Origin: Marasmius tenuissimus
Lineage: Eukaryota > Basidiomycota > Agaricomycetes > Agaricales > Marasmiaceae
DNA length: 64,000 nucleotides
Direction: 5' to 3'
Assembly: GCA_029532415.1 (NCBI GenBank)
Contig: JAQOTA010000050.1
Coordinates: forward strand, 4,092,001 to 4,156,000
In this document: piece by piece, positions 23,601 through 34,740 of the stretch
How positions within the stretch are numbered: position 1 is the stretch's first letter
How the letters are laid out: every line of letters begins with the position of its first letter
Position numbers and translations under genes: made by a program
Notes under the pieces: model-generated
What the model was told of the DNA's origin: nothing
What the model saw: only the letters and a program-made list of their open reading frames with translations
The model's database searches: none

Positions 23601-24902
23601 ACTGGCATGATGCCCTCCAACTCTACTTGGGCCGGCTGTTGCACCCCCGACAAGACTTACGACAGGCCGACCGCCCTTGCCAAACGCAAAAAACGATGCC
23701 TTCATAGGTGACGGTGTAGGGAAACCACCCCACTCCCATGAGTATTCTTGTGGAGGCAACTGTAGCTGCATCCCAGCGGGACCCTTGTGGCGAGGTTTGG
23801 GCGTCATTAACGCGCGTAACTCCTCATTAGGGTCTTCGGGGGATGCGGGTTGCACATTGAGATCTGTCGTACTGCCGTGAATGGGTGTTGACGGCGAAGG
23901 CGTAAAAGCATAGATATCGCTGGGGGGATCGTAATCGACGGCATCTAATTCGGGAGGTGGCTCGGACGTTGCGCGGTAGGAAGGGAAAGGTACTGCGGCC
24001 GTCGTATTTGCATGGGTCTGTTCAATGTCATTGCCTTCTGAGCTCGAGTCCGAGTCTCTATCGTTGACGTCGGACCCTCGGATCGTGCGGTCGGATCGTT
24101 CGCGTCCATGGTAGTATGATTCGTAATGGTTTTCGTGAGAGGGAAAATGCTTGTGTCGTGGTTGTGAATGGTAGCCTTCGGAGTCTATTGCTACGCCTGA
24201 CGAGAAAAAGAAGGCAATCAGAGATTGCCGGAATGATGCATGTAGGTGCTCACCGTCGTGATGCATAACTTGAGGAACGTGTACCTCCTTTCCAGTTCTG
24301 CGTTTCAATGCAGCATCTGCTCTTTCGTCCTGCTCCTTCTGGGCTTCAGTCTCATCTTCCGGATATTCCTCCTCCCTATCCTTCTGCCTTGATGACGACT
24401 TGGACGATGAGGTCGACGGGTCATGGGCGTACGGAGCTTGCCCGTCCTGATCTGTAGCATCGAGATCGAGATAATCTGACTCGAGTTGCTCGTCCTGAAC
24501 TCCCTCAGCCTGTTTACCAGAATCCAAGTCCAAATCATCTCCTGGAAGAGCTTCGTCCGTTGCTTTGAGAAGAGGTGATGTGACGAGGTCGTCCGGAACA
24601 TCGTCGTCGGTTTCGAAGATGAAGAAAGCCTCTCCGGCTTCTCCAATCTTCATGTCGAACGGAATAGGACGGCCATTTACGGATACGCTGACCTTCTTCT
24701 CGGATGGACGTAGAACCTGTAATTTTCCGAATCTGACATGGAAGGGAGAGCAAGCAAGTTCTGTAGATCCGTTGTCGGTAGGTCGCTGAATGACAATGAC
24801 GTCTATAGCACCTGTGAGGGTAGAGGGATTGATGGGAGGCAGATCCTTGTAGTACTGATACGGAGCACTGATAGCATTGACAGCGCCTCGCAAGTAATTC
24901 AT
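20649..24902 (-). CDS. Mg2+-dependent phosphatidate phosphatase, lipin (Pah1/Ned1/Smp2)
   Basis: The enzyme dephosphorylates phosphatidate to diacylglycerol, controlling triacylglycerol synthesis and nuclear membrane growth. The start is ATG 24902: MNYLRGAVNAISAPYQYYKD, an N-lip amphipathic helix, with FHVRFGKLQVLRPSEKKVSV and GEAGEAFFIFET. A long acidic/Ser-rich region follows, with basic patches (KSKGKRRASDS). The C-lip HAD catalytic domain is in the short 3' exons: QVVISDIDGTITK (DxDGT at about 21957-21990), then TRGYLKGIKQNDYQLPEGPV and MRKPEVFKMACLRDIQRLFG, KPFYAGFGNRITDALSYRSV and FPPINRKWAPEFTDFNYWKV. An acidic tail follows, stop 20649. A short intron near 24195-24253 is in frame and easily missed. 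At least eight exons. Phosphorylation of the Ser-rich middle is the known control in yeast and is only inferred here. Confidence 0.95.
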
Positions 24903-25364
24903 GTCGTTGCCGTCGTGGACGTTGTGCCAACGTCGTCGAGGAGAGGAGGAAAGGCTGGGGTAGTATTACTATTTGACGCCGCACGTGCTGTGGGCGCAGA
25001 AATAGACCCGCAGCGGCAGATCCCCAAGGATTTTGCCATGTGAAAAATAATGTCGCGCTACTTTTTTCTTGTCCAACAGGTCGCTCTAGGCTCATGAAGC
25101 AGATAAAAACGAACGAGTTCTATTGAAGCTACATTGCAAATATATACAACTCAACGCATCAAGCGCTCCTTAGGGCGGGTGAATGTTAAACGAATAAAGT
25201 ACGACTTGGGCGGACGTGACAGATCTCTGGCGAGGGGACTGTTTTCCTAGGAGTGTTGCTGACTGGTCGCGTCCCTGTGCTGCTGGGCCTCGAGTTTCGA
25301 CGGCTTTGGGGGTCAACATCTAGATTGTTGGCAAGGACACGTCTGTGGAGCGTCCGAATTCGCT
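24903..25364. other. Intergenic region upstream of lipin
   Basis: Holds the lipin promoter and the 3' flank of the complex I gene; a CACGTG core occurs at about 24982. No gene or repeat recognised. Confidence 0.4.
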
Positions 25365-25915
25365 TCAGTGAGCCGGGGCAGCTTCATGGTCGTACAATGG
25401 ACCCATTCGGGGCTGTTGAGGTGGTCAGGTTGTCGTGATTGAGACTGAGATTGCGATAGCTTACAGGAATGTTGCGTTCCCTGGCGCAGACAATGTCAGT
25501 TTCTTGGTTGTAGAGCACGGATTAGGATACACACCATTTGGTACCACCGGGGAAGACAGGCACTACATGAGTGGTGAGCTTGGTAAATACAACGTGGGCA
25601 TTTGCGCCAAACGCACCGATAACCGGGTCTGGATGCTTGATGTGGTTCAGTTGAGCCTCTGCTCGTTCCAGAATCGTCGCTAGCTGCCTCGGGTCGTGGA
25701 TGTTGCTGGAAGTTGAGACAGAGGCATCAGAAACTGTGCAAGACCGCGGTTTCATGCAAGACCGACCGATTCCTTTCAAATTCTGCACGAATGAGGAGGG
25801 CTTCCTTGCGCCAGAGATCTCTGTTGACAGTCCAATCGAGTGCATTGGTAAGATACCTCTTGTAAAGGGATTTCACGTAGAGTCTGTGAGCGGATGAAAA
25901 TGTGGAGGTCGACAT
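25365..25915 (-). CDS. NADH:ubiquinone oxidoreductase B22-type subunit (NDUFB9), LYR family
   Basis: This is an accessory subunit of mitochondrial complex I. The start is ATG 25915: MSTSTFSSAHRLYVKSLYKR then YLTNALDWTVNRDLWRKEAL and LIRAEFERNR, the LYR-type N-terminus with conserved LYKR and RDLW. Following exons read NIHDPRQLATILERAEAQLN then HIKHPDPVI, a tiny exon VPVFPGGTKW, another tiny exon ERNIP, and the last exon PRMGPLYDHEAAPAH with stop at 25365. Five exons and four introns within 550 bp, so single-frame views miss most of it. The HPDP, PGGTKWERN and terminal P-x-GP-x-YDHE signatures support the call. Divergent from RRN3, 230 bp apart. Confidence 0.88.
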
Positions 25916-26145
25916 GGCGGTTCAAGGGAAGGATTGAAAGGAAGGGCTGGAACTCCGGCTGGGCAAAGGGATTTGGATTTTTATCTGCAAACCCTCGGTC
26001 GAGAACTTCGAACAAAAGTCGGATGCCCCGATAATGACCGTATAGGGCTTATGTAATATGCCGTCAAAAAATTTTGAGCGGCACCCGGTACCGGCTGGCA
26101 CACTACGCCTTTGACGCTGACTGTGGATGGGTCAATTACACCACC

Positions 26146-28929
26146 ATGGACGTTCACTCACGCTTCTCCCAATTCGACAATAAACGACATCCAAAATCTG
26201 GTCCTCAGTCTCTGAAACCAAGGCTCATGGATCCTAAAGATCCTCAGAAAGCACAACTTCCCAGAAAAGCCTCCACTTCCTCAAGCACCAGTGCCACAAA
26301 TGCAACTCTTCTCATCAGACGACCGATAGCCACGAATTCCCGAATAAAACAAGATGAGAAGACGAGGAAGGATATGTTTCTGTCGTTCGTCAACAACGCT
26401 CTCCAGCAAAAATTGCTCGTGTGTCACCATTTTCATGCTTCGATGTTCCCAATTTCATCATTGATCTTCGTAGGGGAATACCGAACCTTTCGATGAACTT
26501 GTGAACCAGTTCAATCCAAAACGATCGTCCAACGAACTCCCCTTTCCTCAACCAGCTCAGCTCAGATTGTGGATAATGGCTCTATCACACGTCGTATCGA
26601 GACTCGAACGCACGCATGCCGCACTGGTGGAGTCGATTGTCAACATGCCGTGGACTACAATGGACACAGCTACTGTCAAATCCTACACAGTCTTCATTGG
26701 GGTCCTTCTCTCCGCTCGACCGGAATACCTTTCAATGGTCCTCAGCAAGATCACGCAAGGTTTTGTTTATCGTGCGTTTCCAATTGGGATCCGTAGCCAA
26801 CTGTCGATTGACCCAAACATTTAGAGTCTGCTTTCCAGAGCTTTGCATCAGCGGACGCACCATCATCCACCATATCGCACCTCGGAGAACCACCTCTCAC
26901 TCGCCGAATGATCTACGACCGACTTCATTATCTCCTGCGGCATCTGCTTTCCCTTATTCCTACCCTTCCGTCAACCCTTATGCCTCTGCTTGCTCGAAAC
27001 TTCCCCCATAAACGCCAAAATACACGATCACAATCAACCTATATTAAGAACCTCCTGAAAGTTTGTTGGTATTGTCCAGAACTATCTGACGGTATCATCG
27101 AACTCGTGGTAGACAGGGCGATTCAGATTGACGTGAGTCGCTCCGTGTATCTTCCGTCTAATGTATATGCTGACCGAGGAGCTAAGGTCGAGATACAATG
27201 CGAAATTGATGATATCGAAGCGGAAATGGGTAACGAGGCAGAGGCAACACAATTGTCCTCCGAAATATTTGACATTGATCTGGACACGGCAATCGGCCAA
27301 GAAACCTCGGACGCTGAATCGGACTCGGATGATTCGGAGGACGACGACGATGGCTTTAGCGACCTGTCTTCAGAAGGTGGGGACGACCTGGATAACGATA
27401 AACCAAAAGCAGAGCTACCTATGGATGTTAAACACATAGCAGAGATGGTCAAGAAGCTTGATGCTATCCTGACGCTTGTATTCGAGCATCTAGAACGATT
27501 TTCTGGATTAAAGTCTTCATTATTACCGCCTTCGTCCTCATCCACCACACTCCCTCTTAACACCCCTCCAACCCCGCTGCCTGAGCTGCCGTCACTAGAT
27601 CTACCAAGCGCAGTGAGCATTGGTTTAGGCACGCCCCCACCAACTATCCGACCCGAATTCCTGTCCCAATCCCGATCACCGACACCAACTCTTACTCCAA
27701 TTACGAAGGACCCACCATTAACTCCCATTACTGCTCCATCGGGCATCGCATCTGATGCGGTCCCCTCCCGCTCCCGAATGCAAGCACACTTCCATACCCT
27801 TCTATCCATCTTTGACCGCCTTATCCTCCGTACCTTCAAATCCCGGTATACTCAATTCCTCCTCTTTTGGTATACCTCACTCGACGTCGAGTTTGCCGAT
27901 ATCTTCATGGGGATGTTAGTCGAGCGGGCGCTGTATTCACCATCCAGTTCCCCCCATGGTCTCTCCGTCGACCCAGATAGCAAGACCTCGACTACTACCG
28001 GGACTCTGCCCCCCGCTATAACACGTGCAGCGGCTGCGTCGTACATAGGTTCTTTCGTGAGCCGTGCGCGTGTCGTTGACGGTGCCAGTGCAAGGCGTGT
28101 AGTGGGAGTGCTGTGCGAATGGCTCGAAGCGCATCTGGACGCCGTCGAGCGATTGTTGTTACTGTCTTCATCTTCTGGGCTCAGCGCCAGCAGCAGTACA
28201 CTGAGCGCGATAGGAACACAGAACAGCGTATTCCATGCTGTCGCTCAAGCGGTGTTTCTCATCTTCTGCTTCAGGTGGAGAGACTTGTTGGTAGATGATG
28301 ATGATAGCGATGCGTTACCTCCTTCATCCAACCCCAGCATGACCGCCTTCCGAGATCCTACATCGTCCAGTAGCGCGGGACCTGGACCTGGTCAGAAATG
28401 GTTGCCGCAGCTGAATGTCGTGAAGCGAGTCGTCACATCGGTCTTGAACCCCCTTCGAGCTTGTTCCCCTGCTGTCGCAGGCCAGTTTGCTCGGATCGCC
28501 CATGCAACCGATTTTACGTATTGTTATTCCATCTTGGAATCGAACAAACGCGGCGGTGACGGGGAGGAAGGTACTAGTGCGAGGAAATCGTTGTTAGGAG
28601 GGGTTGATGGTGAGCTCAACGCAGAGCTCAATACGTTCTTCCCTTTCGATCCGTACGCCTTGCCGAGATCAAACCGGTTCATTGAGGACAAGTATAGGGC
28701 GTGGAAAGACGTCGCAATAGACGATGAAGACGAGGATGAGGAGGATGAAGAGGATGAGGACGACGACAGTACAGATGCCGATGAAAATCCTGGAGCTGAG
28801 GACAATATGTCCGTCAGTGTGGGACAAGATGGGACCGGAAAGCTCGGGATCACATCGTCATTTGATGCTATGAGTATCAGCCCCGCGAGGCCTGGTGTTC
28901 AAGCAGCCTCGATCCTGCATGGTCCCTAG
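26146..28929 (+). CDS. RRN3: RNA polymerase I transcription initiation factor RRN3 (TIF-IA)
   Basis: RRN3 makes Pol I competent to start rRNA transcription. I chose ATG 26146 (MDVHSRFSQFDNKRHPKS); ATG 26227 (MDPKDPQKAQLP) is an equally possible start. Exons give RKDMFLSFVNNALQQKLL, DELVNQFNPKR, LWIMALSHVVSRLERTHAAL, then the large exon RRMIYDRLHYLLRHLLSLIP, TYIKNLLKVCWYCPELSDGI and DVEIQCEIDD. The conserved IQIDVEIQ motif is only restored if the 54-nt in-frame intron at 27133-27186 is removed. An acidic stretch (DSDSDDSEDDDDGFSD) follows, then LDAILTLVFEHLERF, HFHTLLSIFDRLILRTFKSR, YTQFLLFWYTSLDVEFADIF, and LNVVKRVVTSVLNPLRACSP. A second acidic run near the C-terminus precedes the stop at 28929. 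HEAT-repeat protein; regulated by TOR in other fungi. Confidence 0.93.
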
Positions 28930-29251
28930 ACCGGATTAAAAAGTTATAGTCGCTCTGCTTTGTTGGTTAGTTTTATTACATTTGTCCCTCGGTAATCCAC
29001 TCATTCTTGTACTCCGCATGTATATCACTGGCATTTTTATCCCATGACTGGAAGCAGTTCAACCGCACGAGTGAGTCAGGAGTAATATCTTCGATGCAGA
29101 GCTTGAGTACGTCAGTGTTCAACGTGCAGCGCTTACCCACCGGTAAGACACGCCTGATTCAACGTCAGAAGTCCTCGAAAATAGGAGACAGGAGGTAGGT
29201 TTTAAAAGGCAGCTCGCAGTTCAGCTAAAACCCAAAAACTCAATCATCAAG
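28930..29251. other. Intergenic, no gene supported
   Basis: 3' flank of RRN3 and 5' flank of the next gene; nothing recognised. Confidence 0.35.
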
Positions 29252-30019
29252 ATGACTGACGGAATCAGCGTTCCTCTTGATATCGTCAAGGACATCATGC
29301 AGCATCTGTGGTTATCTCCACTCTCAATCCGCGACAGGGCAAAGGTGATCAAGTCTTCTCATCTGGTCAGCAAACGTTGGGCAGCTCTATTTTGCGAGAT
29401 AGAATCAAGGGATGTCTTCATCATCAGCCCTTCGCACGCGAAGACGTTCGTTTCTCTTTTGCTGGGAAAAACATATTTCTTGAACAGTTACGCCCATGGT
29501 CTCTTGTGTAGATCGATCACATTCCAACACGCACGCGAATCCATCCTTCCTTCACCTTCAATGCATAGGGGGCTTCCTATGATCTACGACATCAACACTG
29601 TTCTCTACCACATATCACACTCGACTTCGCCCTTCCAGTTGCCACACCTCCGAAGGATCAGTGTCGAGCTCGAAAACTACTTGATGGAATCCTTCTTCGT
29701 GCCCAACACATTTCGATTTTTCCCTCTTCAAGTCACGGATTTGGAACTGGTGTTTCGATATTCAGCGGACACCTCTCCTTCCTTGCTTCACGCGATACGG
29801 GTGGCCCCCACGGGTCGACGTTATCCTGCACCCGTTCGGGGGTCACTACCAAATATCAGCCGGTTACGGTTGATGGGTTCTTCTGGAGATGTGCTGAGGG
29901 TAATGGGTGAGGCGTGTTCAAATCTGCGATGGTCGGGGATCGAACAAGATCAAGTATGCACCGACCTGTCTGGAGCATCTTCTCTGCACAGCGGTCCAGC
30001 TCATGAATTGGCCCAGTAG
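29252..30019 (+). CDS. Probable F-box-type protein, single exon
   Basis: A single-exon frame from ATG 29252 encodes 255 residues. The N-terminus reads VPLDIVKDIMQHLWLSPLSI then RDRAKVIKSSHLVSKRWAAL, which fits the F-box pattern LPxEIxxxIxxxL...SLVSKxW used to bind Skp1 in SCF ubiquitin ligases. The rest contains RRISVELENYL, FFPLQVTDLELVFRYS and PNISRLRLMG, resembling the irregular leucine-rich segments typical of basidiomycete F-box proteins. No zinc-binding cysteines, so it is not a close relative of the F-box/zinc genes at 38-41 and 55-59 kb. Such families are large and variable in Agaricomycetes; target unknown. The C-terminus is short, so the reading frame may be truncated relative to homologues or have a missed intron. 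Confidence 0.7.
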   Translation: MTDGISVPLDIVKDIMQHLWLSPLSIRDRAKVIKSSHLVSKRWAALFCEIESRDVFIISPSHAKTFVSLLLGKTYFLNSYAHGLLCRSITFQHARESILPSPSMHRGLPMIYDINTVLYHISHSTSPFQLPHLRRISVELENYLMESFFVPNTFRFFPLQVTDLELVFRYSADTSPSLLHAIRVAPTGRRYPAPVRGSLPNISRLRLMGSSGDVLRVMGEACSNLRWSGIEQDQVCTDLSGASSLHSGPAHELAQ

Positions 30020-30134
30020 CTATGATACAATACCGCACATAATATCACGATTCCTTTTTCTTTTGACTATATACATCTTTTCGAGTGATACAATTACACA
30101 ACATGTCGACACAAACGACGCGACGATCCAAGAT

Positions 30135-31491
30135 TCAGAGCTTTCCTCGTCGTGGACTCTCCATCAATCCTTCTAACCATGATAACACCTTCTCAGCGAC
30201 CTCATCTTTGGCTTCGACCATGAGCCAGTGACCACGCCCTTCCAAAGCTACATCCTGGATCCGGGGAATGAACTTGTGAGCTTTTTCGATCACAAAAGTC
30301 GTCGTTGTTGTGTCGCGCGTGCCCCACATGAAGAGAACGGGCAGGTCAGGTCGCAAATTTGAGGGTAGACCAGCATCTGTAAGAAAAGGAGTTCAATACG
30401 CGAACAAAAGAAGTTGGGTCAGTCATGCATTCACCCAGTTCCTCGTCGTGACGGTGTTTCCAGGTCCTGTAATAGTTCAAGGGTCCATTCATCCCCTTCT
30501 GTAGCGTGTTTCGAACAATTTCAAACTCCTGTGTGTTTCGGACGGAGATGAAATTGAAAGCTCGAAAGTGTGACGGTGAACACACCTGCGAACTCATAAC
30601 GAGATCCTCGTTTGGTATATTGAGGTCCTTAAATGGATCTGAAAGGCCAGTACTTCCTATGCTCGCCAAAGAGAAGCTTGACTTTGCTCGTGGGTGTCTG
30701 TAAGTCATTCGAGTGAAAGTGTCGATCTATGATTCTTTTCATTAGAATCTTGAAAACACGTCCTGTTCAGAATGTCTTACGTTGGACTCTATAATCTTGG
30801 TGGATCGCCTGTCATTGAAGAATACCATGTACGCGAGGTCCGGAGCGCGTTTCGCCACTTCCTCAATTGGCATGTAAACCGGGGAAGGAGGGGTGTATGC
30901 GACAGATAATCTGGATTCGTATATTATTATTACGGGAACTATTGAGGGTCTGATATACGAGATACTCACATCACCAAGGCCAGTAAACGTTCAGGATGCC
31001 AAAGTGCGAAGCGAGCGGCAGTATAGGCGCCCCAGTCGTGTCCAATAACAACCTAGCCTAACTGGTTAGACCAAATCGTATTCACTGTTCTCTGGAGAGG
31101 GGCTGGACCGACAACTCTCTTGATACCAAGTAAGTCCAACAGCTCGCTGAGATCCCTGCAAAGCTTCTTCGTTGTATATTCTGACGGGTCTTCCGGTTTG
31201 TCGGTATCGCCGTACCCCAGCATGTCGGGCACCACTACACGACAGCCCCGTTTGACCCATGGGCGAATTTGATACCTCCATCCATACCTGCATAGATAAA
31301 CTTGATATATAAGCGTCTCAAAGCACCGAGTATCATGTATACCAGAAATCGGGAAAGCCATGGATGCAGAGGAGTGTTGGTGTCCTTGCAGGATTGTAAT
31401 TGTCAGGGAGTTGGTCAACGAAATGGTACTGGCGACCTGATTTAAGTCTTTCCAATCTATGATTGAAAGACGTGGGATCGAGTGGGTCCAT
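30135..31491 (-). CDS. Epoxide hydrolase-like alpha/beta hydrolase
   Basis: The family opens epoxides to vicinal diols through an ester intermediate. The start is ATG 31491 (MDPLDPTSFNHRLERLKSGR). Landmarks: oxyanion motif HGFPDFW at the end of exon 1; YRYGWRYQIRPWVKRGCRVV then PDMLGYGDTDKPEDPSEYTT; the nucleophile elbow VVIGHDWGAYTAARFALWHP, whose Asp is the catalytic nucleophile; cap-domain residues IVRNTLQKGMNGPLNYYRTW; PVLFMWGTRDTTTT with the acid Asp; and the His of ALEGRGHWLMVEAKDEVAEK. All three catalytic positions are therefore present. The stop is at 30135. At least six short introns. It resembles soluble epoxide hydrolases; haloalkane dehalogenases are the main alternative but usually have a different elbow (xDWG with a different cap). 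Divergent from the Btz gene. Confidence 0.9.
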
Positions 31492-31896
31492 TGAAGTGCG
31501 TCGAATATTCGTGAAGGGAGCGACAGTTCAAGAAGAGGTGAGCTTCAAAAGATAAATTCAGCTGTGTCGGTAACGACTAAACCCGGAGACCGGTCCCTGG
31601 CATGACGCCTCATTACGCCGCATTAGCACTCATGCGGAGTTTGAAAATGCTAGCCGCAGATGCCGAGCTCGACTCTTTGTCATGATTCGGTGCCGCTGTG
31701 CTCGACGTTGCTCACGACCAACTCACTCATTTTCTTCCTCCCTTTCCTCAACCCCCATCACTCGCAGCATTCGTCTCAACTTTCTCTATATCTTTCTTTT
31801 TTGAAATCATCGTCTCTTTCATTCCACTATCAAGTAAGGTCCGATAATCCTTTGCGCCCTTTTGACATTTTCACTAAAACCATCCTCAGTTGTCAT
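31492..31896. promoter_or_regulatory. Divergent promoter region with a probable 5' UTR intron
   Basis: Upstream region of both the epoxide hydrolase and the Btz gene. A pyrimidine-rich tract (about 31735-31830) is followed by AAGTAAGG near 31833 and a CCTCAG acceptor near 31889, just before ATG 31897, which reads as an intron in the leader of the Btz transcript. Because of this, the in-frame upstream ATG at 31660 is probably not used. Confidence 0.5.
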
Positions 31897-34191
31897 ATGC
31901 CTGCCCCAATAACCTCATCTTCGCCTACCCAAACAGTCAACAAATCCATATCTTCAAAGAGCATGGCGCGCGGAACAACTCAGCGCAAGAAGACGAGATT
32001 GATTAGGCGTAGGGGCAGAGCGAAGGGGACGATGGACAGTGATGATGAGATTGAGAGGGAGGCCAGGACAGACTCAGAATCCGAAGATGACTCCTCGTTG
32101 GCTTCATCGGACTCTGAAAGCGAACCGGAAGACATCGTCGATGGATCGCCCCACCCTCTTACACCCAGTACCAGCGAAAGTCCCCAGGAGGCACAACCCA
32201 AGTCAAAGTCCACCGACGGGATTAATGGTCACAGCTCATTCTTTGCCAGTTCAGGAAACTGGTCTGAGATGGTTGCTGATGAGACAGCTAATGGTCCTGC
32301 AGATCTACCCGTCATCGAATTTTCTGAACTCGACAGCCATGTCGTCCCAGTTCCCATCTCCTCACGAAAATCCAAAAAAAGTTTAAAAAAGGACGCGTCT
32401 TCCCGAAAACAAGCTTCTATTTCTGAAATTGTTCCAGAGAAAGCAGAATCAGTCCCCTCGCCACCTCCCGACTCACCCCGTGGCCCTCCTGCGAGGTCCA
32501 TGCCTCGACGAGGCGCCGGACAAACAGCTCGGCAAGCTTATCAGCAGAGACTAGACAATGATCCATCATATGTTCCTACAGTGGGGGAGTTTTGGGGTCA
32601 CGATGACAGACTACTGGATAAGGATCTGAGAAGCTTGAGTGGCTGGTGGAGAGGACGGTGGCAGGGCCGAGCACGTGGAAGGGGATTTATGCGAGGAAAA
32701 CTTGGAATCCGCAATGCGTTCCGAATGCCCGACCAGCCTAGCGAAGATGTTCCCGAAAGTGATGAAGCCCCTCCCGTGGAGCGCGCTTGGACACACGATG
32801 GCTTTGAGGAGATGAAACGAAACGAGGAGCGGCGGCGGGTTCAAAACGCCGAACCCCGTCTTCAGTCACCCAGAGGTGGGCCTCCTCGCGGTCGTGGTGG
32901 ATTCGCTATGCGTGGCCGCGGTGGAAGAATTCCAATTCGACCACATTCGCCTTCTGGTACCCCCCGTATCTGGTACGCCATGAAGCCGGATCATATGTGG
33001 ACGAAACAATCAGAAGTCTTTCTCTACTTTGATTCATCCTCAAAGCCTCGTCCTGGTCACGCGGGAACGGTTCGTGTAAAGCTACCGGGCGCACGTCATC
33101 GAACAGCGAAGCTCCCTTTGAAGGAACCCGCTTCAATGCCTAGCCCTAAACCTGCGGTTACCTCCACCGGCAGTGTCCATGGATCCGATTACGGCGGAAA
33201 CAAGCATATCCAAGTGCGACTCCCGAAACGCTCTGAGGAGAAACCCGTGACACAAACCCAGCTCCCAGACTCCGAGCCTTCAATAGAGGACGTGTTCACA
33301 GTCAGGCCCCGGTTGGTTTCCTCCAAGCCCATACCCCTTCCGGAACCATCATCCGATCCGACAATAAGCGCAACTGTACCTCCTAATAACACCCATATCT
33401 CCTCTTCTTCCGCCCAACCTCTCTTGGACCTCACTGCTCAGCAGAAACTAGAGCAAGTAACGATTGAGCCACAAGAATCGGATCCCCATCGTCGTTCTCA
33501 GATGGAGGAGGCCGTGTTACGCAATCCCGCTCCTGGAGACGATTCGCGTCCCGAACTGCCTCCCATCCAGACGAGCTTTACTCCTCCCATACCCCAGGGT
33601 TCCCCTGCATTTGGTTCACCATATGGCTTCCCCCAGTCTCTACCTCCCGGTATTGCAGTCAACGCTGTTGGTATGACTTACGAGGTCGCCACTGGACGGC
33701 CTGTCTACCTACCAGCCCCGTCCGTGTTCCATCGCCCCCAACCTCCCCCTTTCGTTCCGGGACATGTGCACCACCGATCAACGCTTTCATCAGAGTTCAT
33801 CCATCAATCGTCCTCTCCACCACCACCCCAACAGAGCGGGTTCATTGACTATTCTACGGGCCAGACCTTCTTCTCATTCCCTCGACAATCATCACGGATA
33901 GAGATTCGCTCTCCTGGCGCCCAGAAGGGACCGAAATCATCATTGAGAACCGATGCTGTTTCCTTTGAACCATCTCAACAGTACTTCCCTCCTGCACCCG
34001 AATATAACGGAGATCCTTCAGGCGAAGAGCACTCGCGTCACCTGGCGGAGCCTCCTGCAATGGGCTATAATCCTTATCAGTACTACTACCCTGATGCATA
34101 TGGATATCCACCCTACATGGATATGTCGCAGATGGGCCAATATGGTGTGTATTCACAAGATCATGCTCCTCAGGGAACTGCTTATTATTAA
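31897..34191 (+). CDS. Btz/CASC3-domain protein, exon-junction-complex type
   Basis: CASC3/Barentsz binds eIF4A3 in the exon junction complex and affects mRNA localisation and decay. From ATG 31897 (MPAPITSSSPTQTVN) the frame runs uninterrupted to 34191, about 764 residues. An N-terminal basic patch (RKKTRLIRRRGRAKG) and an acidic/Ser-rich stretch precede the conserved block: YVPTVGEFWGHDDRLLDKDL, SGWWRGRWQGRARGRGFM and ERAWTHDGFEEMKR, the two separated halves of the Btz/SELOR domain (FxHDxR ... W.HD.F). Then an RGG-like region (PPRGRGGFAMRGRGGR) and a long Pro/Ser/Gln-rich tail ending in Tyr-rich repeats (YNPYQYYYPDAYGYPPYMDM). The domain order fits fungal CASC3 homologues. The alternative start at 31660 would add a leader that looks like UTR. 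Confidence 0.82.
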   Translation: MPAPITSSSPTQTVNKSISSKSMARGTTQRKKTRLIRRRGRAKGTMDSDDEIEREARTDSESEDDSSLASSDSESEPEDIVDGSPHPLTPSTSESPQEAQPKSKSTDGINGHSSFFASSGNWSEMVADETANGPADLPVIEFSELDSHVVPVPISSRKSKKSLKKDASSRKQASISEIVPEKAESVPSPPPDSPRGPPARSMPRRGAGQTARQAYQQRLDNDPSYVPTVGEFWGHDDRLLDKDLRSLSGWWRGRWQGRARGRGFMRGKLGIRNAFRMPDQPSEDVPESDEAPPVERAWTHDGFEEMKRNEERRRVQNAEPRLQSPRGGPPRGRGGFAMRGRGGRIPIRPHSPSGTPRIWYAMKPDHMWTKQSEVFLYFDSSSKPRPGHAGTVRVKLPGARHRTAKLPLKEPASMPSPKPAVTSTGSVHGSDYGGNKHIQVRLPKRSEEKPVTQTQLPDSEPSIEDVFTVRPRLVSSKPIPLPEPSSDPTISATVPPNNTHISSSSAQPLLDLTAQQKLEQVTIEPQESDPHRRSQMEEAVLRNPAPGDDSRPELPPIQTSFTPPIPQGSPAFGSPYGFPQSLPPGIAVNAVGMTYEVATGRPVYLPAPSVFHRPQPPPFVPGHVHHRSTLSSEFIHQSSSPPPPQQSGFIDYSTGQTFFSFPRQSSRIEIRSPGAQKGPKSSLRTDAVSFEPSQQYFPPAPEYNGDPSGEEHSRHLAEPPAMGYNPYQYYYPDAYGYPPYMDMSQMGQYGVYSQDHAPQGTAYY

Positions 34192-34740
34192 TTCTCTCTC
34201 ATTCTTCGCCCTTTGTTATTTCTATTTCGCCTTTCTGGTCTATCTCGGGCTGTCTTGCATCATTCATCTTCATTCCATCACACACAAGTCGTCGCGTCGT
34301 AATACTACAGTCACATCTCACATTCGTCAATATAGCTGCACTATCCATGTCATCTTACCACCTCAGATTCAGACTCTATTCTTTATGCTGTCGCTGTCGA
34401 TTTTGCTCTTCATATCCGTAAACGAACTACTTCGATAATCGATAATAACCTCCATGTAGCTATCTAGCCTTTCCGTTCTGGTGCTACCTACTTGTTCCCA
34501 TGCGTATCCGATACCTACATACTTGCAAAAACATTTCCACGCCACGATTCGAACAACAATTATCGCCCTCGAAATGATCATGTAGTTTAGACCCAGACCC
34601 CAGGCCCCAGACCAGTCACTCTGAGTCTGGTGGGCAGTGGTGGCGTAAGATGGGCGCTTGAACTCGGGCGTCTATTTGAGATCACAAAATTTTGGAGGAG
34701 TGAACCCCGATTCATCACCCCTCCCTTCTTCCACGTTCCC
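34192..34740. other. Intergenic region between the Btz gene and UTP14
   Basis: Pyrimidine-rich 3' flank of the Btz gene, then the UTP14 promoter. A short hairpin-like sequence is seen at about 34588-34635 (CAGACC/GGTCTG-type repeats). A GTTCGAATC-like stretch near 34550 on the minus strand was considered as a tRNA B box and rejected. Confidence 0.4.

Noticed and set aside
31660..31896. N-terminal extension of the Btz protein with a hydrophobic leader
   Set aside because: The stretch is pyrimidine-rich and contains a good donor and acceptor just before ATG 31897, so it reads as 5' UTR with an intron rather than a signal peptide on a nuclear/RNA protein.
34530..34590. tRNA-like B box (GTTCGAATC on the minus strand)
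   Set aside because: No matching A box, no acceptor-stem pairing and no anticodon arm could be drawn around it.
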